A stretch of 64,000 nt of DNA from contig NZ_FRBW01000002.1 of assembly GCF_900142725.1 (NCBI RefSeq), positions 496,001 to 560,000 of the forward strand, in the 5' to 3' direction. Shown in pieces: positions 43,848 to 51,459 of the stretch. Source of the stretch: Roseibium suaedae (GTDB lineage: Bacteria; Pseudomonadota; Alphaproteobacteria; Rhizobiales; Stappiaceae). Below the pieces are notes generated by a model. That model saw only the letters and a program-made list of their open reading frames with translations, did no database searches and was not told the DNA's origin. The position numbers were made by a program, and so were the translations under genes. The first letter of the stretch is position 1; each line of letters starts with the position of its first letter.

Positions 43848-44963
43848 ATGACATCCGGCACCATCTACAGGCTCTTTGCTGTTGCGATCTGCTTGACGAT
43901 CCTGACGTCGGCTGCCCTTGCGGCTTCCCGGATCAAGGACATCTCAGATTTTGAAGGCATCCGAGAAAACCAGCTCATCGGCTACGGCCTCGTGGTTGGT
44001 CTGAACGGAACGGGCGACAGCCTGCGGAACTCTCCCTTCACCAAGCAGAGCTTGCAGGCAATGCTGGAACGCCTTGGCGTTAACACCCGTGACGTGGATC
44101 TGAACACCAACAACGTTGCCGCCGTCATGGTAACGGCCAACCTGCCGCCCTTCGCCACCCAGGGCACGCGGATCGACGTTTCGGTCAGCGCCCTTGGCAA
44201 CGCGGGTTCCCTGCAAGGCGGCACACTGCTTGTCACACCGCTGGTCGGCGCAGACGGCGAAGTCTATTCCATCGCGCAAGGGTCGGTCGCCATCGGCGGC
44301 TTCTCCGCCCAGGCCGACGCAGCCTCCGTTGTGCGCGGCGTCCCGACCTCCGGCCGTATCGCCAACGGCGGCCTGGTCGAGCGTGAAGTTGAGTTCAAGC
44401 TCGCTTCCCTGACAAGCCTGCGTCTGGCGCTTCGCAACCCTGATCTGACCACCGCCCGCCGCATTGCCCTGTCCATCAATGAGCTGATTGGCTTGCCGAC
44501 AGCAGAGCCCATGGATCCGGGCACGGTCCGTATTGAACTGCCGCGCCAGTATGATGGCAACATCGTCGACCTGATCACGGACATCGAGCAGCTCATCGTG
44601 GAACCGGATCTGGCTGCCCGGGTCGTCATTGACGAAAACTCCGGCATCATCGTCATGGGCCAGGATGTGAAGGTTTCGACTGTTGCCGTTGCCCAGGGCA
44701 ATCTGACGGTCACCATTGCCGAGAGCCCGCAAGTCTCACAGCCCCTGCCCTTCTCTCAAGGCCAGACTGCCGTCACCCCGCAATCAGACGTTCTGGTGAA
44801 TACGGATCCGGACGCGAAGCTCGCCATTGTCGGCGAAACCGTCACCCTCAAGCAGCTCGTGGATGGTCTCAACGCGCTCGGCATTGGCCCGCGCGACATG
44901 ATCACCATCCTGCAGGCCATCAAGGCCGCTGGCGCCCTTCAGGCCGATATCGAGGTTCTCTGA
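43848..44963 (+). CDS. flgI: P-ring protein FlgI
   Basis: A 371-residue periplasmic ring protein of normal length. A signal peptide (LFAVAICLTILTSAALA) precedes SRIKDISDFEGIRENQLIGYGLVVGLNGTGDS, the strongest family signature. Others are NVAAVMVTANLPPFATQGTRIDVSVSALGNAGSLQGGTLL and the C-terminal TLKQLVDGLNALGIGPRDMITILQAIKAAGALQADIEVL. The frame is open to TTG 43764, but that codon lies within the sigma-54 promoter, so ATG 43848 is the start. flgJ follows after 2 bp. Confidence 0.97.
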   Translation: MTSGTIYRLFAVAICLTILTSAALAASRIKDISDFEGIRENQLIGYGLVVGLNGTGDSLRNSPFTKQSLQAMLERLGVNTRDVDLNTNNVAAVMVTANLPPFATQGTRIDVSVSALGNAGSLQGGTLLVTPLVGADGEVYSIAQGSVAIGGFSAQADAASVVRGVPTSGRIANGGLVEREVEFKLASLTSLRLALRNPDLTTARRIALSINELIGLPTAEPMDPGTVRIELPRQYDGNIVDLITDIEQLIVEPDLAARVVIDENSGIIVMGQDVKVSTVAVAQGNLTVTIAESPQVSQPLPFSQGQTAVTPQSDVLVNTDPDAKLAIVGETVTLKQLVDGLNALGIGPRDMITILQAIKAAGALQADIEVL

Positions 44964-44965
44964 TC

Positions 44966-45274
44966 ATGTATGACAATATTCCGGCCGGAGGCCGCACCAA
45001 TCCGCTCCACACGCTGAACAACTTCAACCGCAAGGACAAGGCCAGCGTCCATGAGACCGCCCAGCAGTTTGAAGCCTCGTTTCTGAAGAACATGCTGGAA
45101 CCCATGTTCACGGATCTGGGCGAAGGCGGCACGTGGGGTGGCGGCACAGGCTCCGATGCCTGGCGCAGCATGTTGATCGACGAATACGCAAACACCATTG
45201 CAAAGGCCGGCGGCATTGGCATTGCCGGCGCGGTGGAACGTGAACTACTCGCCCTCCAGGAGAGCTCCCAATGA
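44966..45274 (+). CDS. flgJ: Rod-capping protein FlgJ (N-terminal-domain type)
   Basis: A 102-residue protein equal to the rod-binding N-terminal domain of FlgJ (ETAQQFEASFLKNMLEPMFTDL, SDAWRSMLIDEYANTIAKAGGIGIAGAVERELL). It lacks the muramidase domain found in enterobacteria, which is normal for Alphaproteobacteria; a separate peptidoglycan hydrolase would be needed. Related proteins are sometimes called CheL. Its stop overlaps the next start by 4 nt. Confidence 0.92.
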   Translation: MYDNIPAGGRTNPLHTLNNFNRKDKASVHETAQQFEASFLKNMLEPMFTDLGEGGTWGGGTGSDAWRSMLIDEYANTIAKAGGIGIAGAVERELLALQESSQ

Positions 45275-45759
45275 ATGCCCAGACCGAAACCAGCAAACTG
45301 CCTTTCTCTCTGGAACGGCCGACGACTCCGACAGAGGCGAACCAGTTTTGCGCAGCCCTCTCCACCACCATGGAAGGTCTTTTGCGGATCATTGAAAACG
45401 AGACCGCTCTGGTCCGGGACGGCAAGCTGCGCGAGGCTGGCACCCTCCAGCCGGAGAAAGCCCGCTTCATTCATGAATACACACGCGGCATGATGTGCGC
45501 GAAGGACAATTCGGTTGCCCTTGGCAATCTGGCGCCGGCCGCCGCACAGAACCTGAAGCGTCAGCATGCGGAATTCCAGCCGCTTCTGCGCATCAATCTG
45601 GCCGTTCTGGCAACCGCCCGGGAAGTGGCGAACAATATTGTTTCCAGCGTGGCCAAGGCAGTAGGCGCCCAGCAGAAGAGCACGACCTATGGTCCGGCAG
45701 GCTCTCACCCGCAGGCCCCGCGCCCCGCAAGCGGCATAGCCATCAACCGGTCTTTGTAG
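45271..45759 (+). CDS. FlgN-like export chaperone
   Basis: A 162-residue helical protein with the FlgN-like pattern FCAALSTTMEGLLRIIENETALVRDGKLREAGTLQPEKARFIHEYTRGM and LKRQHAEFQPLLRINLAVLATAREVANNIV. In other bacteria FlgN-type chaperones carry FlgK and FlgL to the export gate. Both substrates are encoded in this island. The Pro/Ala-rich C-terminus (AGSHPQAPRPASG) is probably disordered. Assignment is by pattern and by its position after flgI-flgJ (4-nt overlap). Confidence 0.8.
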   Translation: MNAQTETSKLPFSLERPTTPTEANQFCAALSTTMEGLLRIIENETALVRDGKLREAGTLQPEKARFIHEYTRGMMCAKDNSVALGNLAPAAAQNLKRQHAEFQPLLRINLAVLATAREVANNIVSSVAKAVGAQQKSTTYGPAGSHPQAPRPASGIAINRSL

Positions 45760-45803
45760 GGCGCGGCTTCCTGGCACGGCTGCCGTGCCTGCAAAGACAT
45801 CGG

Positions 45804-45837
45804 CCCGATACTTCAATGTATTCATTGAAGTATCGGG
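45804..45837. repeat. Perfect 15-bp inverted repeat (hairpin)
   Basis: Arms 45804-45818 and 45823-45837 pair perfectly around a TATT loop. No U-run follows, so it is not a standard terminator. It could be an RNA stabiliser or a protein-binding palindrome. Confidence 0.7.
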
Positions 45838-45894
45838 GCAGCGAAGACCTCGAGATCTCCCAATCCGTTCTTTTGACAGGACGTTCCAAGAAGC

Positions 45895-45933
45895 AAGGCA
45901 GCCGGATCACCCGATCCTGGCTGCCTTGCTTTT
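45895..45933 (+). terminator. Terminator of the flgI operon
   Basis: A 13-14-bp stem with one bulge (45895-45907 with 45913-45926) is followed by GCTTTTT. Confidence 0.8.
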
Positions 45934-46120
45934 TCCGCCATCATACCGGCACAAATCAGTGCAAAGGTCTTGACTTGGTCATTGACTGTTAGTCGAATCA
46001 AATAGCAGATCCGATCTAGTTAAAATTGTAATTATTTTATTAACAGAGGATTCATTCCCCCGTTTTATTGTTTTCCTGGAATCGGGTTAGTATTTTTGAG
46101 CAGACCCGGAGGATGAAACG

Positions 46121-46510
46121 ATGGAAACGGCATTTCTGAGAGCACCGTCGCCGTCTTATACGGCAATTACGCCGGCCGCACGCGCACCGGAACGGGTTGA
46201 ACCTGCAGCCACTACTGAGTTGCCGGTCTCCAGTACGGTAAAGCCCGCAAGCGACGTTACGGAACTTCGGCGCGCCGCCGAGAACGAACGCAACGATCTC
46301 CCCTTTGCTCAGGCCAAACTCGACAAGCAGAACATTCTCGACCCGGAGAGCGAAAGCTATATCTATGTCGCCACCAACAGCGACACGGGAGAGGTTGTCC
46401 GTCAGGTCCCCAGCGAGACACTTCGCCGCCTTAGGGCCTATGCCAAGGTTCTTTCCGAACAAGCAGCCGTGCCGCAGCAACAGGCCCAGTCAACGGTCAA
46501 GACAGCCTGA
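46121..46510 (+). CDS. FlaG-like flagellar protein
   Basis: A 129-residue protein with a disordered Ala/Pro/Thr-rich N-terminal half. The C-terminal domain has the FlaG pattern SYIYVATNSDTGEVVRQVPSETLRRLRAYAKVL. In Pseudomonas and Aeromonas FlaG affects filament length and attachment. It is encoded directly upstream of the flagellin array as a single gene with its own terminator. ATG 46121 has GGAGG upstream. Confidence 0.85.
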   Translation: METAFLRAPSPSYTAITPAARAPERVEPAATTELPVSSTVKPASDVTELRRAAENERNDLPFAQAKLDKQNILDPESESYIYVATNSDTGEVVRQVPSETLRRLRAYAKVLSEQAAVPQQQAQSTVKTA

Positions 46511-46550
46511 CACCCGCGTTACAACAGAGCAAGATCCTCCAAACCACCTG

Positions 46551-46583
46551 ACCCGCTTCGCACCTTCCGCGAGCGGGTTTTTT
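46551..46583 (+). terminator. Terminator after flaG
   Basis: An imperfect stem ACCCGCTTCGC with GCGAGCGGGT is followed by a run of T's (46578-46583). Confidence 0.85.
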
Positions 46584-46701
46584 CATGCACAACTAAGTAT
46601 ATCTCAACTATGGTAAATGAGATTAACTATAAAAATTGATAGAGTCTTAGCATTAAATTCCAGTAACCAAGTTAGTTAGGAATCAATACAAATATTCCCA
46701 G

Positions 46702-46756
46702 CAGAGTTCACTGGTCATTCAGAAGGAATGGCGTCAGTAAAACAGAAGGAACTCTG
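46702..46756 (+). promoter_or_regulatory. Flagellin 1 leader stem over the ribosome-binding site
   Basis: CAGAGTTC (46702-46709) is perfectly complementary to GAACTCTG (46749-46756), which overlaps the AAGGA ribosome-binding site and ends 2 nt before the ATG. A smaller CATTC/GAATG hairpin (46716-46730) nests inside. The sequence CAGAAGGAA occurs twice (46720 and 46743). The fold could hide the start site from ribosomes. Confidence 0.6.
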
Positions 46757-46758
46757 AC

Positions 46759-47919
46759 ATGGGTGGCATTACCATCTCCAGCGCCGTGCGCTCCAGCCTG
46801 AACTCTCTTCAAGCAACATCTTCTCTGATGAGCTCTGTTCAGGAAAAGCTCTCCACCGGCAAGAAAGTAAACTCTGCTCTCGACAACCCGAACTCGTTCT
46901 TCACCGCGAAGGGCCTCGAAAACCGCGCAAGCGATCTGAGCACCCTCCTCGATGACATGGGCCAGTCGGTGCAGACGCTGAAGGCAGCGGACAAGGGGAT
47001 CGAAGCCATCTCCGATCTGGTCGACGCAGCAAAGGCAAAGGCTAGCCAGGCTCAGCAGTCCTCCAGCCAGTCCGAGCGCAGCAAGTATGCCAAGGAGTAC
47101 AACGAACTCCTGACGCAGATCGAAGACGTTGCCAAGGACAGCGGCTACAAGGGCAAGAACCTGCTCGGCGGCACCGGTAACGACCTGAGCGTGACCTTCA
47201 ACGAAACCGGCTCATCCTCGCTATCGATCTCTTCGGTCGATTACACCGACACCACGTCCTCAACTGGTCTGAATCTTTCCGACCTGACGCTGGCAAGCGA
47301 AGGCACTTCCACCATCGCACTGAACTCCACGGCAACCGGCTCTGCAGCTCTGACTGCAGGCGACCTGCTGACGGACGATGCCGAGTTCACCGCAGGTGAC
47401 ACCCTCACCTTCACGGACTCCAACGGCACCGAAGTCGGCAGCCTCAAGATCACTGACGAAACCACCGTTCAGGATCTGCAGGATGCCCTGGATGATATCG
47501 AAGGTGTCAGCACCGACCTCACCGGCGGCTCCCTGACGACGACCTCCGATTTCAAGCTGACGATCTCGTCCAGTTCGACGGCTTTCAACAGCAACACCGA
47601 TCTGACCACGTCCAGCACGGACTCCTCCTTCGCGAAGGACTCCGACATCGAAAAGACGCTGAAGTCCCTGAAGAGCGCACAGGACACCCTGCGGTCCCAG
47701 GCCTCCACGTTCGGTACCAACCTGTCGATCGTGCAGAACCGTCAGGACTTCACCAACGCGATGATCAACACGCTGGAAGAAGGCGCCGGCAAGCTGACCC
47801 TGGCCGACACCAACGAAGAAGGTGCAAACCTTTTGGCCCTGCAGACCCAGCAGTCTCTGGCCTCCACGTCCCTGTCCCTGGCAGCCCAGGCACAGCAGAA
47901 CGTGCTTCGTCTCTTCTAA
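46759..47919 (+). CDS. Flagellin 1
   Basis: A 386-residue filament subunit. The conserved N-terminal D0/D1 helices read SSAVRSSLNSLQATSSLMSSVQEKLSTGKKVNSALDNPNSFFTAKGLENRASDLSTLL. The C-terminal D1/D0 reads LRSQASTFGTNLSIVQNRQDFTNAMINTLEEGAGKLTLADTNEEGANLLALQTQQSL and ends LRLF. The Ser/Thr-rich surface domain lies at about 150-290. It is the first of four tandem flagellins, each with its own leader and (for 1-3) its own terminator, so the copies are probably expressed separately. From residue ~170 on it is almost identical at DNA level to flagellin 2. Confidence 0.97.
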   Translation: MGGITISSAVRSSLNSLQATSSLMSSVQEKLSTGKKVNSALDNPNSFFTAKGLENRASDLSTLLDDMGQSVQTLKAADKGIEAISDLVDAAKAKASQAQQSSSQSERSKYAKEYNELLTQIEDVAKDSGYKGKNLLGGTGNDLSVTFNETGSSSLSISSVDYTDTTSSTGLNLSDLTLASEGTSTIALNSTATGSAALTAGDLLTDDAEFTAGDTLTFTDSNGTEVGSLKITDETTVQDLQDALDDIEGVSTDLTGGSLTTTSDFKLTISSSSTAFNSNTDLTTSSTDSSFAKDSDIEKTLKSLKSAQDTLRSQASTFGTNLSIVQNRQDFTNAMINTLEEGAGKLTLADTNEEGANLLALQTQQSLASTSLSLAAQAQQNVLRLF

Positions 47920-47939
47920 GGTTCACGAACCCATTGAAC

Positions 47940-47970
47940 GATGGCGGGTATTCGTATCCGCCATCTTTTT
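47940..47970 (+). terminator. Terminator after flagellin 1
   Basis: An 11-bp stem with one wobble (47940-47950 with 47955-47965) and a stable TTCG loop is followed by TTTTT. Confidence 0.88.
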
Positions 47971-48051
47971 GTTAAGTAATCTGTTAAGGTTAATTCTCAG
48001 TAACCATGTTCATTTACTTGCGATTTACTCGAGAAAATAGATTATCACCCT

Positions 48052-48098
48052 CGAGAACCAGGAAGGTTCTTGTAAATTTTAATTCTAGGAAGGAATTA
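48052..48098 (+). promoter_or_regulatory. Flagellin 2 leader: two AGGAA-loop hairpins
   Basis: Hairpin 1 pairs 48052-48059 with 48065-48072 around loop AGGAA (48060-48064). Hairpin 2 pairs 48080-48086 with 48092-48098 around a second AGGAA loop (48087-48091), which is the ribosome-binding site. The loops start 43 and 16 nt before the ATG, exactly as in flagellin 3. They probably bind a translational regulator (FlbT or CsrA are candidates). Confidence 0.6.
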
Positions 48099-48102
48099 GA
48101 AA

Positions 48103-49263
48103 ATGGGTGGCATCACCATCTCCAGCGCTGTGCGCTCCAGCCTGACCTCTCTTCAGTCAACTTCCAAGTTGATGAGTTCTGTTCAGGAAAAACTTTCTAC
48201 TGGTAAGAAAGTAAACTCTGCTCTCGACAACCCGAATTCTTTCTTCACCGCGAAGGGCCTCGAAAACCGCGCAAGCGATCTGAGCACCCTCCTCGATGAC
48301 ATGGGCCAGTCGGTGCAGACGCTGAAGGCAGCAGACAAGGGTATCGAAGCCATTTCCGATCTGGTCGACGCCGCAAAGGCAAAGGCCAGCCAGGCTCAGC
48401 AGTCCTCCAGCCAGTCCGAGCGTAACAAGTATGCCAAGGAGTACAACGAACTCCTGACGCAGATCGAAGATATCGCAAAGGACAGCGGCTACAAGGGCAA
48501 GAACCTGCTCGGCGGCAATGGTAACGACCTGAGCGTGACCTTCAACGAAGATGGTTCGTCCTCCCTCGCGATCTCGGCAGTTGACTTCACCGACACCACG
48601 TCCTCGACCGGTCTGAATCTTTCCGACCTGACGCTGGCAAGCGAAGGCACTTCCACCATCGCACTGAACTCCACGGCAACCGGCTCTGCAGCTCTGACTG
48701 CAGGCGACCTGCTGACGGACGATGCCGAGTTCACCGCAGGTGACACCCTCACCTTCACGGACTCCAACGGCACCGAAGTCGGCAGCCTCAAGATCACTGA
48801 CGAAACCACCGTTCAGGATCTGCAGGATGCCCTGGATGATATCGAAGGTGTCAGCACCGACCTCACCGGCGGTTCCCTGACGACGACCTCCGATTTCAAG
48901 CTGACGATCTCGTCCAGTTCGACGGCTTTCAACAGCAACGCCGATCTGACCACGTCCAGCACGGACTCCTCCTTCGCGAAGGACTCCGACATCGAAAAGA
49001 CGCTGAAGTCCCTGAAGAAGGCACAGGACACCCTGCGGTCCCAGGCCTCCACGTTCGGTACCAACCTGTCGATCGTGCAGAACCGTCAGGACTTCACCAA
49101 CGCGATGATCAACACGCTGGAAGAAGGCGCCGGCAAGCTGACCCTGGCCGACACCAACGAAGAAGGTGCAAACCTTTTGGCCCTGCAGACCCAGCAGTCT
49201 CTGGCCTCCACGTCCCTGTCCCTGGCAGCTCAGGCAGACCAGAACGTGCTTCGTCTCTTCTAA
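48103..49263 (+). CDS. Flagellin 2
   Basis: A 386-residue flagellin, same length as flagellin 1. The N-terminal third differs from flagellin 1 at scattered, often silent positions (for example LTSLQSTSKLMSS). From 48610 onward the DNA is nearly identical, with runs of 263 and 209 bp without a change. The product ends AAQADQNVLRLF. The sequence pattern points to recent gene conversion. It probably forms part of a mixed filament. The leader carries two AGGAA-loop hairpins and a terminator follows. Confidence 0.97.
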   Translation: MGGITISSAVRSSLTSLQSTSKLMSSVQEKLSTGKKVNSALDNPNSFFTAKGLENRASDLSTLLDDMGQSVQTLKAADKGIEAISDLVDAAKAKASQAQQSSSQSERNKYAKEYNELLTQIEDIAKDSGYKGKNLLGGNGNDLSVTFNEDGSSSLAISAVDFTDTTSSTGLNLSDLTLASEGTSTIALNSTATGSAALTAGDLLTDDAEFTAGDTLTFTDSNGTEVGSLKITDETTVQDLQDALDDIEGVSTDLTGGSLTTTSDFKLTISSSSTAFNSNADLTTSSTDSSFAKDSDIEKTLKSLKKAQDTLRSQASTFGTNLSIVQNRQDFTNAMINTLEEGAGKLTLADTNEEGANLLALQTQQSLASTSLSLAAQADQNVLRLF

Positions 49264-49289
49264 GAGATCTGAAATTCCCAAAACCAAAG

Positions 49290-49319
49290 CGGCGGGTCCT
49301 CGGATCCGCCGTTTTTTTT
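49290..49319 (+). terminator. Terminator after flagellin 2
   Basis: A GC-rich stem CGGCGGGTC / GATCCGCCG is followed by eight T's (49312-49319). Confidence 0.9.
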
Positions 49320-49381
49320 CGCAAGTTTCCATCAACTTGCGCGTTGATTCCCTAACGGAAATTTCCTTTTCCTGGAACGCC

Positions 49382-49397
49382 TTAACCGATTGTTAAC
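49382..49397. promoter_or_regulatory. CtrA-like site upstream of flagellin 3
   Basis: TTAA-N7-TTAAC is an exact consensus match, 108 bp upstream of the start. A second near-match, TTAA-N7-TTAG, lies at 49414-49428. Confidence 0.65.
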
Positions 49398-49455
49398 CCT
49401 ATTTTGGGAGGGTTTAACCATTGGTTAGGGTTAACAGAAGATGATCCTGCCTAAC

Positions 49456-49497
49456 CCGCTCAGGAAGAGCGGCTGAAATTCGGGACCCAGGAAAGGG
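49456..49497 (+). promoter_or_regulatory. Flagellin 3 leader: two AGGAA-loop hairpins
   Basis: Hairpin 1 is CCGCTC-AGGAA-GAGCGG (49456-49472). Hairpin 2 is a short CCC-AGGAAA-GGG (49486-49497) on the ribosome-binding site. Both AGGAA loops start at the same distances (43 and 16 nt) from the start codon as in flagellin 2, although the stems differ in sequence. Confidence 0.6.
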
Positions 49498-49504
49498 AAC
49501 ACTC

Positions 49505-51016
49505 GTGGATAAAGTTACACTCTCCGCAGGCGTGCGGCAGAACCTCCTCACCCTTCAGTCAACCGCAGAGATGATGTCTGGCGTCCAGAACAAGCTGGCG
49601 ACCGGTCTGAAGGTGAACTCCGCTCTCGACAATCCCAACTCGTTCTTCACCGCATCGGGCCTCAATTCCCGCGCGAACGACCTCAGCACCCTGCTGGATG
49701 ACATGGGCCAGTCCCTGCAGACCATCAAGACCGCTGACAAGGGTATTTCGACGATCACTGATCTGGTCGAGAGCGCCAAGGCGAAGGCCAACCAGGCCCT
49801 GCAGACCCAGAGCCAGTTCGAGCGCGCCAAATACGCCAAGCAGTACAACGACCTGCTTGAGCAGATCGAAGACGTAGCGAAGGACTCTTCCTACAAGGGC
49901 AAGAACCTTCTCGCAGGTGACGGCAACGATCTGACCACAATCTTCAACGAAGATGCGACGTCCAAGCAGACCATCACTGCAGTCGATTACACCGACACCA
50001 CCCTGTCGACCGGTCTGAACCTGACCGATCTGGCAGAAGCCAAGGGTGGCGCGAGCTCTTTCCAGCTCGAAGGCGGCAGCTCATCCATCACGCTGTTGGA
50101 TGGCAGCGGCGACGCACTGGGCTCCGGCTCCCTGCTCTCCGACTACACCGGCCTTGAAGTTGGTGACGTGATCGAACTGCGTACCGCAGCTTCCGGCGGC
50201 GGCAGCGTTGTCACGTCCTTGACTGTAGGCGCAACGACCACTGTTGCTGATCTCGTGACCGCGCTGGACGGTGTTGCTGGTGTGAAGGCTGAACTTGACG
50301 AGAAGACCGGCGAGCTGTCGATCACCTCGAACGATGATGTCTACCTCTACAATACCGATGCTGGTGCAGCCACCGCAGCTCCCGCAGATCTGACCTCCGT
50401 TACGAGCGCCAACTTCACTGCGTCCACGCAGCTTCTGACCGGTTCCGCATCTTTCGCCGTTGGCGATGTGCTGACCCTCGAAGACGGCAACGGCTACGAG
50501 CTGGGATCCTTTGAGATCGAAGAAGACTCCACGGTTGAAGACCTCATCGACTTTATCGATGACTTCAATGGCGTGAGCGCCTCCTTCAACACCGGTACGG
50601 GCAAGGTCACGATCGAAAGCGACACCGACCTGACGCTCGCAAGCGACAACAAGAACGACTTCAACGCCAGCGCCTTCACGGCAGATACTGTTGGTGTCAG
50701 CGTTCAAGCAGTCACTGACTCCGGCTTCTCTTCGGACACCAAGATCAACAAGGTTCTGGACCGCCTGAACACGGCTCTGTCCAACCTTCGTTCTCAGGCT
50801 TCTGAATTCGGTACCAACCTTTCCACGGTTGAAATCCGGCAGGACTACACGAAGAACATGATCAACACCCTTCAGGAAGGTGCAGGCAAGCTCACTCTGG
50901 CCGACACCAACGAAGAAGGCGCGAACCTGCTCGCCCTGCAGACCCGGCAGCAGCTCGCATCCACCTCCCTGTCGTTCGCGTCGCAGGCGGACCAGACGGT
51001 GCTGTCCCTCTTCTAA
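49505..51016 (+). CDS. Flagellin 3
   Basis: A 503-residue flagellin with a GTG start (49505) behind AAGGGA. The N-terminal region is VRQNLLTLQSTAEMMSGVQNKLATGLKVNSALDNPNSFFTASGLNSRANDLS; the C-terminal region ends TRQQLASTSLSFASQADQTVLSLF. The variable surface domain is about 120 residues longer than in flagellins 1 and 2. It contains several flagellin-hook-IN-like beta motifs (VGDVIELRTAASGGGSVVTSLTVGATTTVADLVTALDGVAGV). An upstream CtrA-like site suggests cell-cycle timing separate from flagellins 1 and 2. Confidence 0.97.
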   Translation: MDKVTLSAGVRQNLLTLQSTAEMMSGVQNKLATGLKVNSALDNPNSFFTASGLNSRANDLSTLLDDMGQSLQTIKTADKGISTITDLVESAKAKANQALQTQSQFERAKYAKQYNDLLEQIEDVAKDSSYKGKNLLAGDGNDLTTIFNEDATSKQTITAVDYTDTTLSTGLNLTDLAEAKGGASSFQLEGGSSSITLLDGSGDALGSGSLLSDYTGLEVGDVIELRTAASGGGSVVTSLTVGATTTVADLVTALDGVAGVKAELDEKTGELSITSNDDVYLYNTDAGAATAAPADLTSVTSANFTASTQLLTGSASFAVGDVLTLEDGNGYELGSFEIEEDSTVEDLIDFIDDFNGVSASFNTGTGKVTIESDTDLTLASDNKNDFNASAFTADTVGVSVQAVTDSGFSSDTKINKVLDRLNTALSNLRSQASEFGTNLSTVEIRQDYTKNMINTLQEGAGKLTLADTNEEGANLLALQTRQQLASTSLSFASQADQTVLSLF

Positions 51017-51459
51017 TAAGAGACGGGGTCGTTGTCACAACGACTCACAACCTGACAATCAGACACAGATTGCGGCGGTCCCCACGGGCCGCCGTTTTCG
51101 TTTCTGGCCTCCTGCGATAGCCGCGGCTAAGCCTCTCAAGGACATCGAATATTACGCCTCAGCGGCAAATCCGACTCAGAATCGATGGACTCAAATTACG
51201 GCAAACAACGGGTGTGTTTACGAGATTTCCCTTCCCCACCCGCTCGAAAAGGTTAATCCATTCATTGAGCATGATTTTTTTATTCATATTTTTCATATAG
51301 TTAAAAGAATTCTCTTGGTAACCTCTGTTACCAAAACATTATCACTCGCAACTCCGGTTAACTTTCCATTTACACTTAAGGCTCTCAACCTTCATGCTGA
51401 AGGTGTTGAACAGTTGCACCTGATTTCCTGGGTGCTGCATGTAGATGTGGTAAAGTCAG
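51017..51459. other. Long intergenic region upstream of flagellin 4
   Basis: 443 bp with the flagellin 3 terminator (51073-51103), then an AT-rich stretch (51250-51400) with a perfect palindrome GGTAAC-CTCT-GTTACC at 51317-51332. A TTAC-N7-TTAT sequence overlaps it. An open frame reads through from flagellin 3, but it has no flagellar or other recognised product. The promoter of flagellin 4 must lie here. Confidence 0.6.
51073..51103 (+). terminator. Terminator after flagellin 3
   Basis: A 9-bp stem with one wobble (51073-51081 with 51086-51094), a 4-nt loop, then TTTTCGTTT. Confidence 0.85.

Larger units (their letters stand above)
45760..46120. other. Intergenic region with three tandem hairpins
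   Basis: 361 bp between flgN-like and flaG. It holds inverted repeats at 45773-45789, 45804-45837 and 45895-45926, the last acting as a terminator. Then come about 150 AT-rich bp that probably contain the flaG promoter. No gene is seen. Confidence 0.65.

Noticed and set aside
45771-45790. TGGCACGG near 45772 as a sigma-54 promoter
   Set aside because: GG and GC are not 10 nt apart, and the sequence is better explained as a hairpin.
46759-49263. Flagellin 1/2 duplication as an assembly artefact
   Set aside because: Leaders, terminators and the 5' thirds of the genes differ, so two real genes exist; conversion explains the identical part.
48157-49335. 392-codon minus-strand frame opposite flagellin 2
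   Set aside because: Arises from the Thr/Ser-rich flagellin codons read backwards; no family features.
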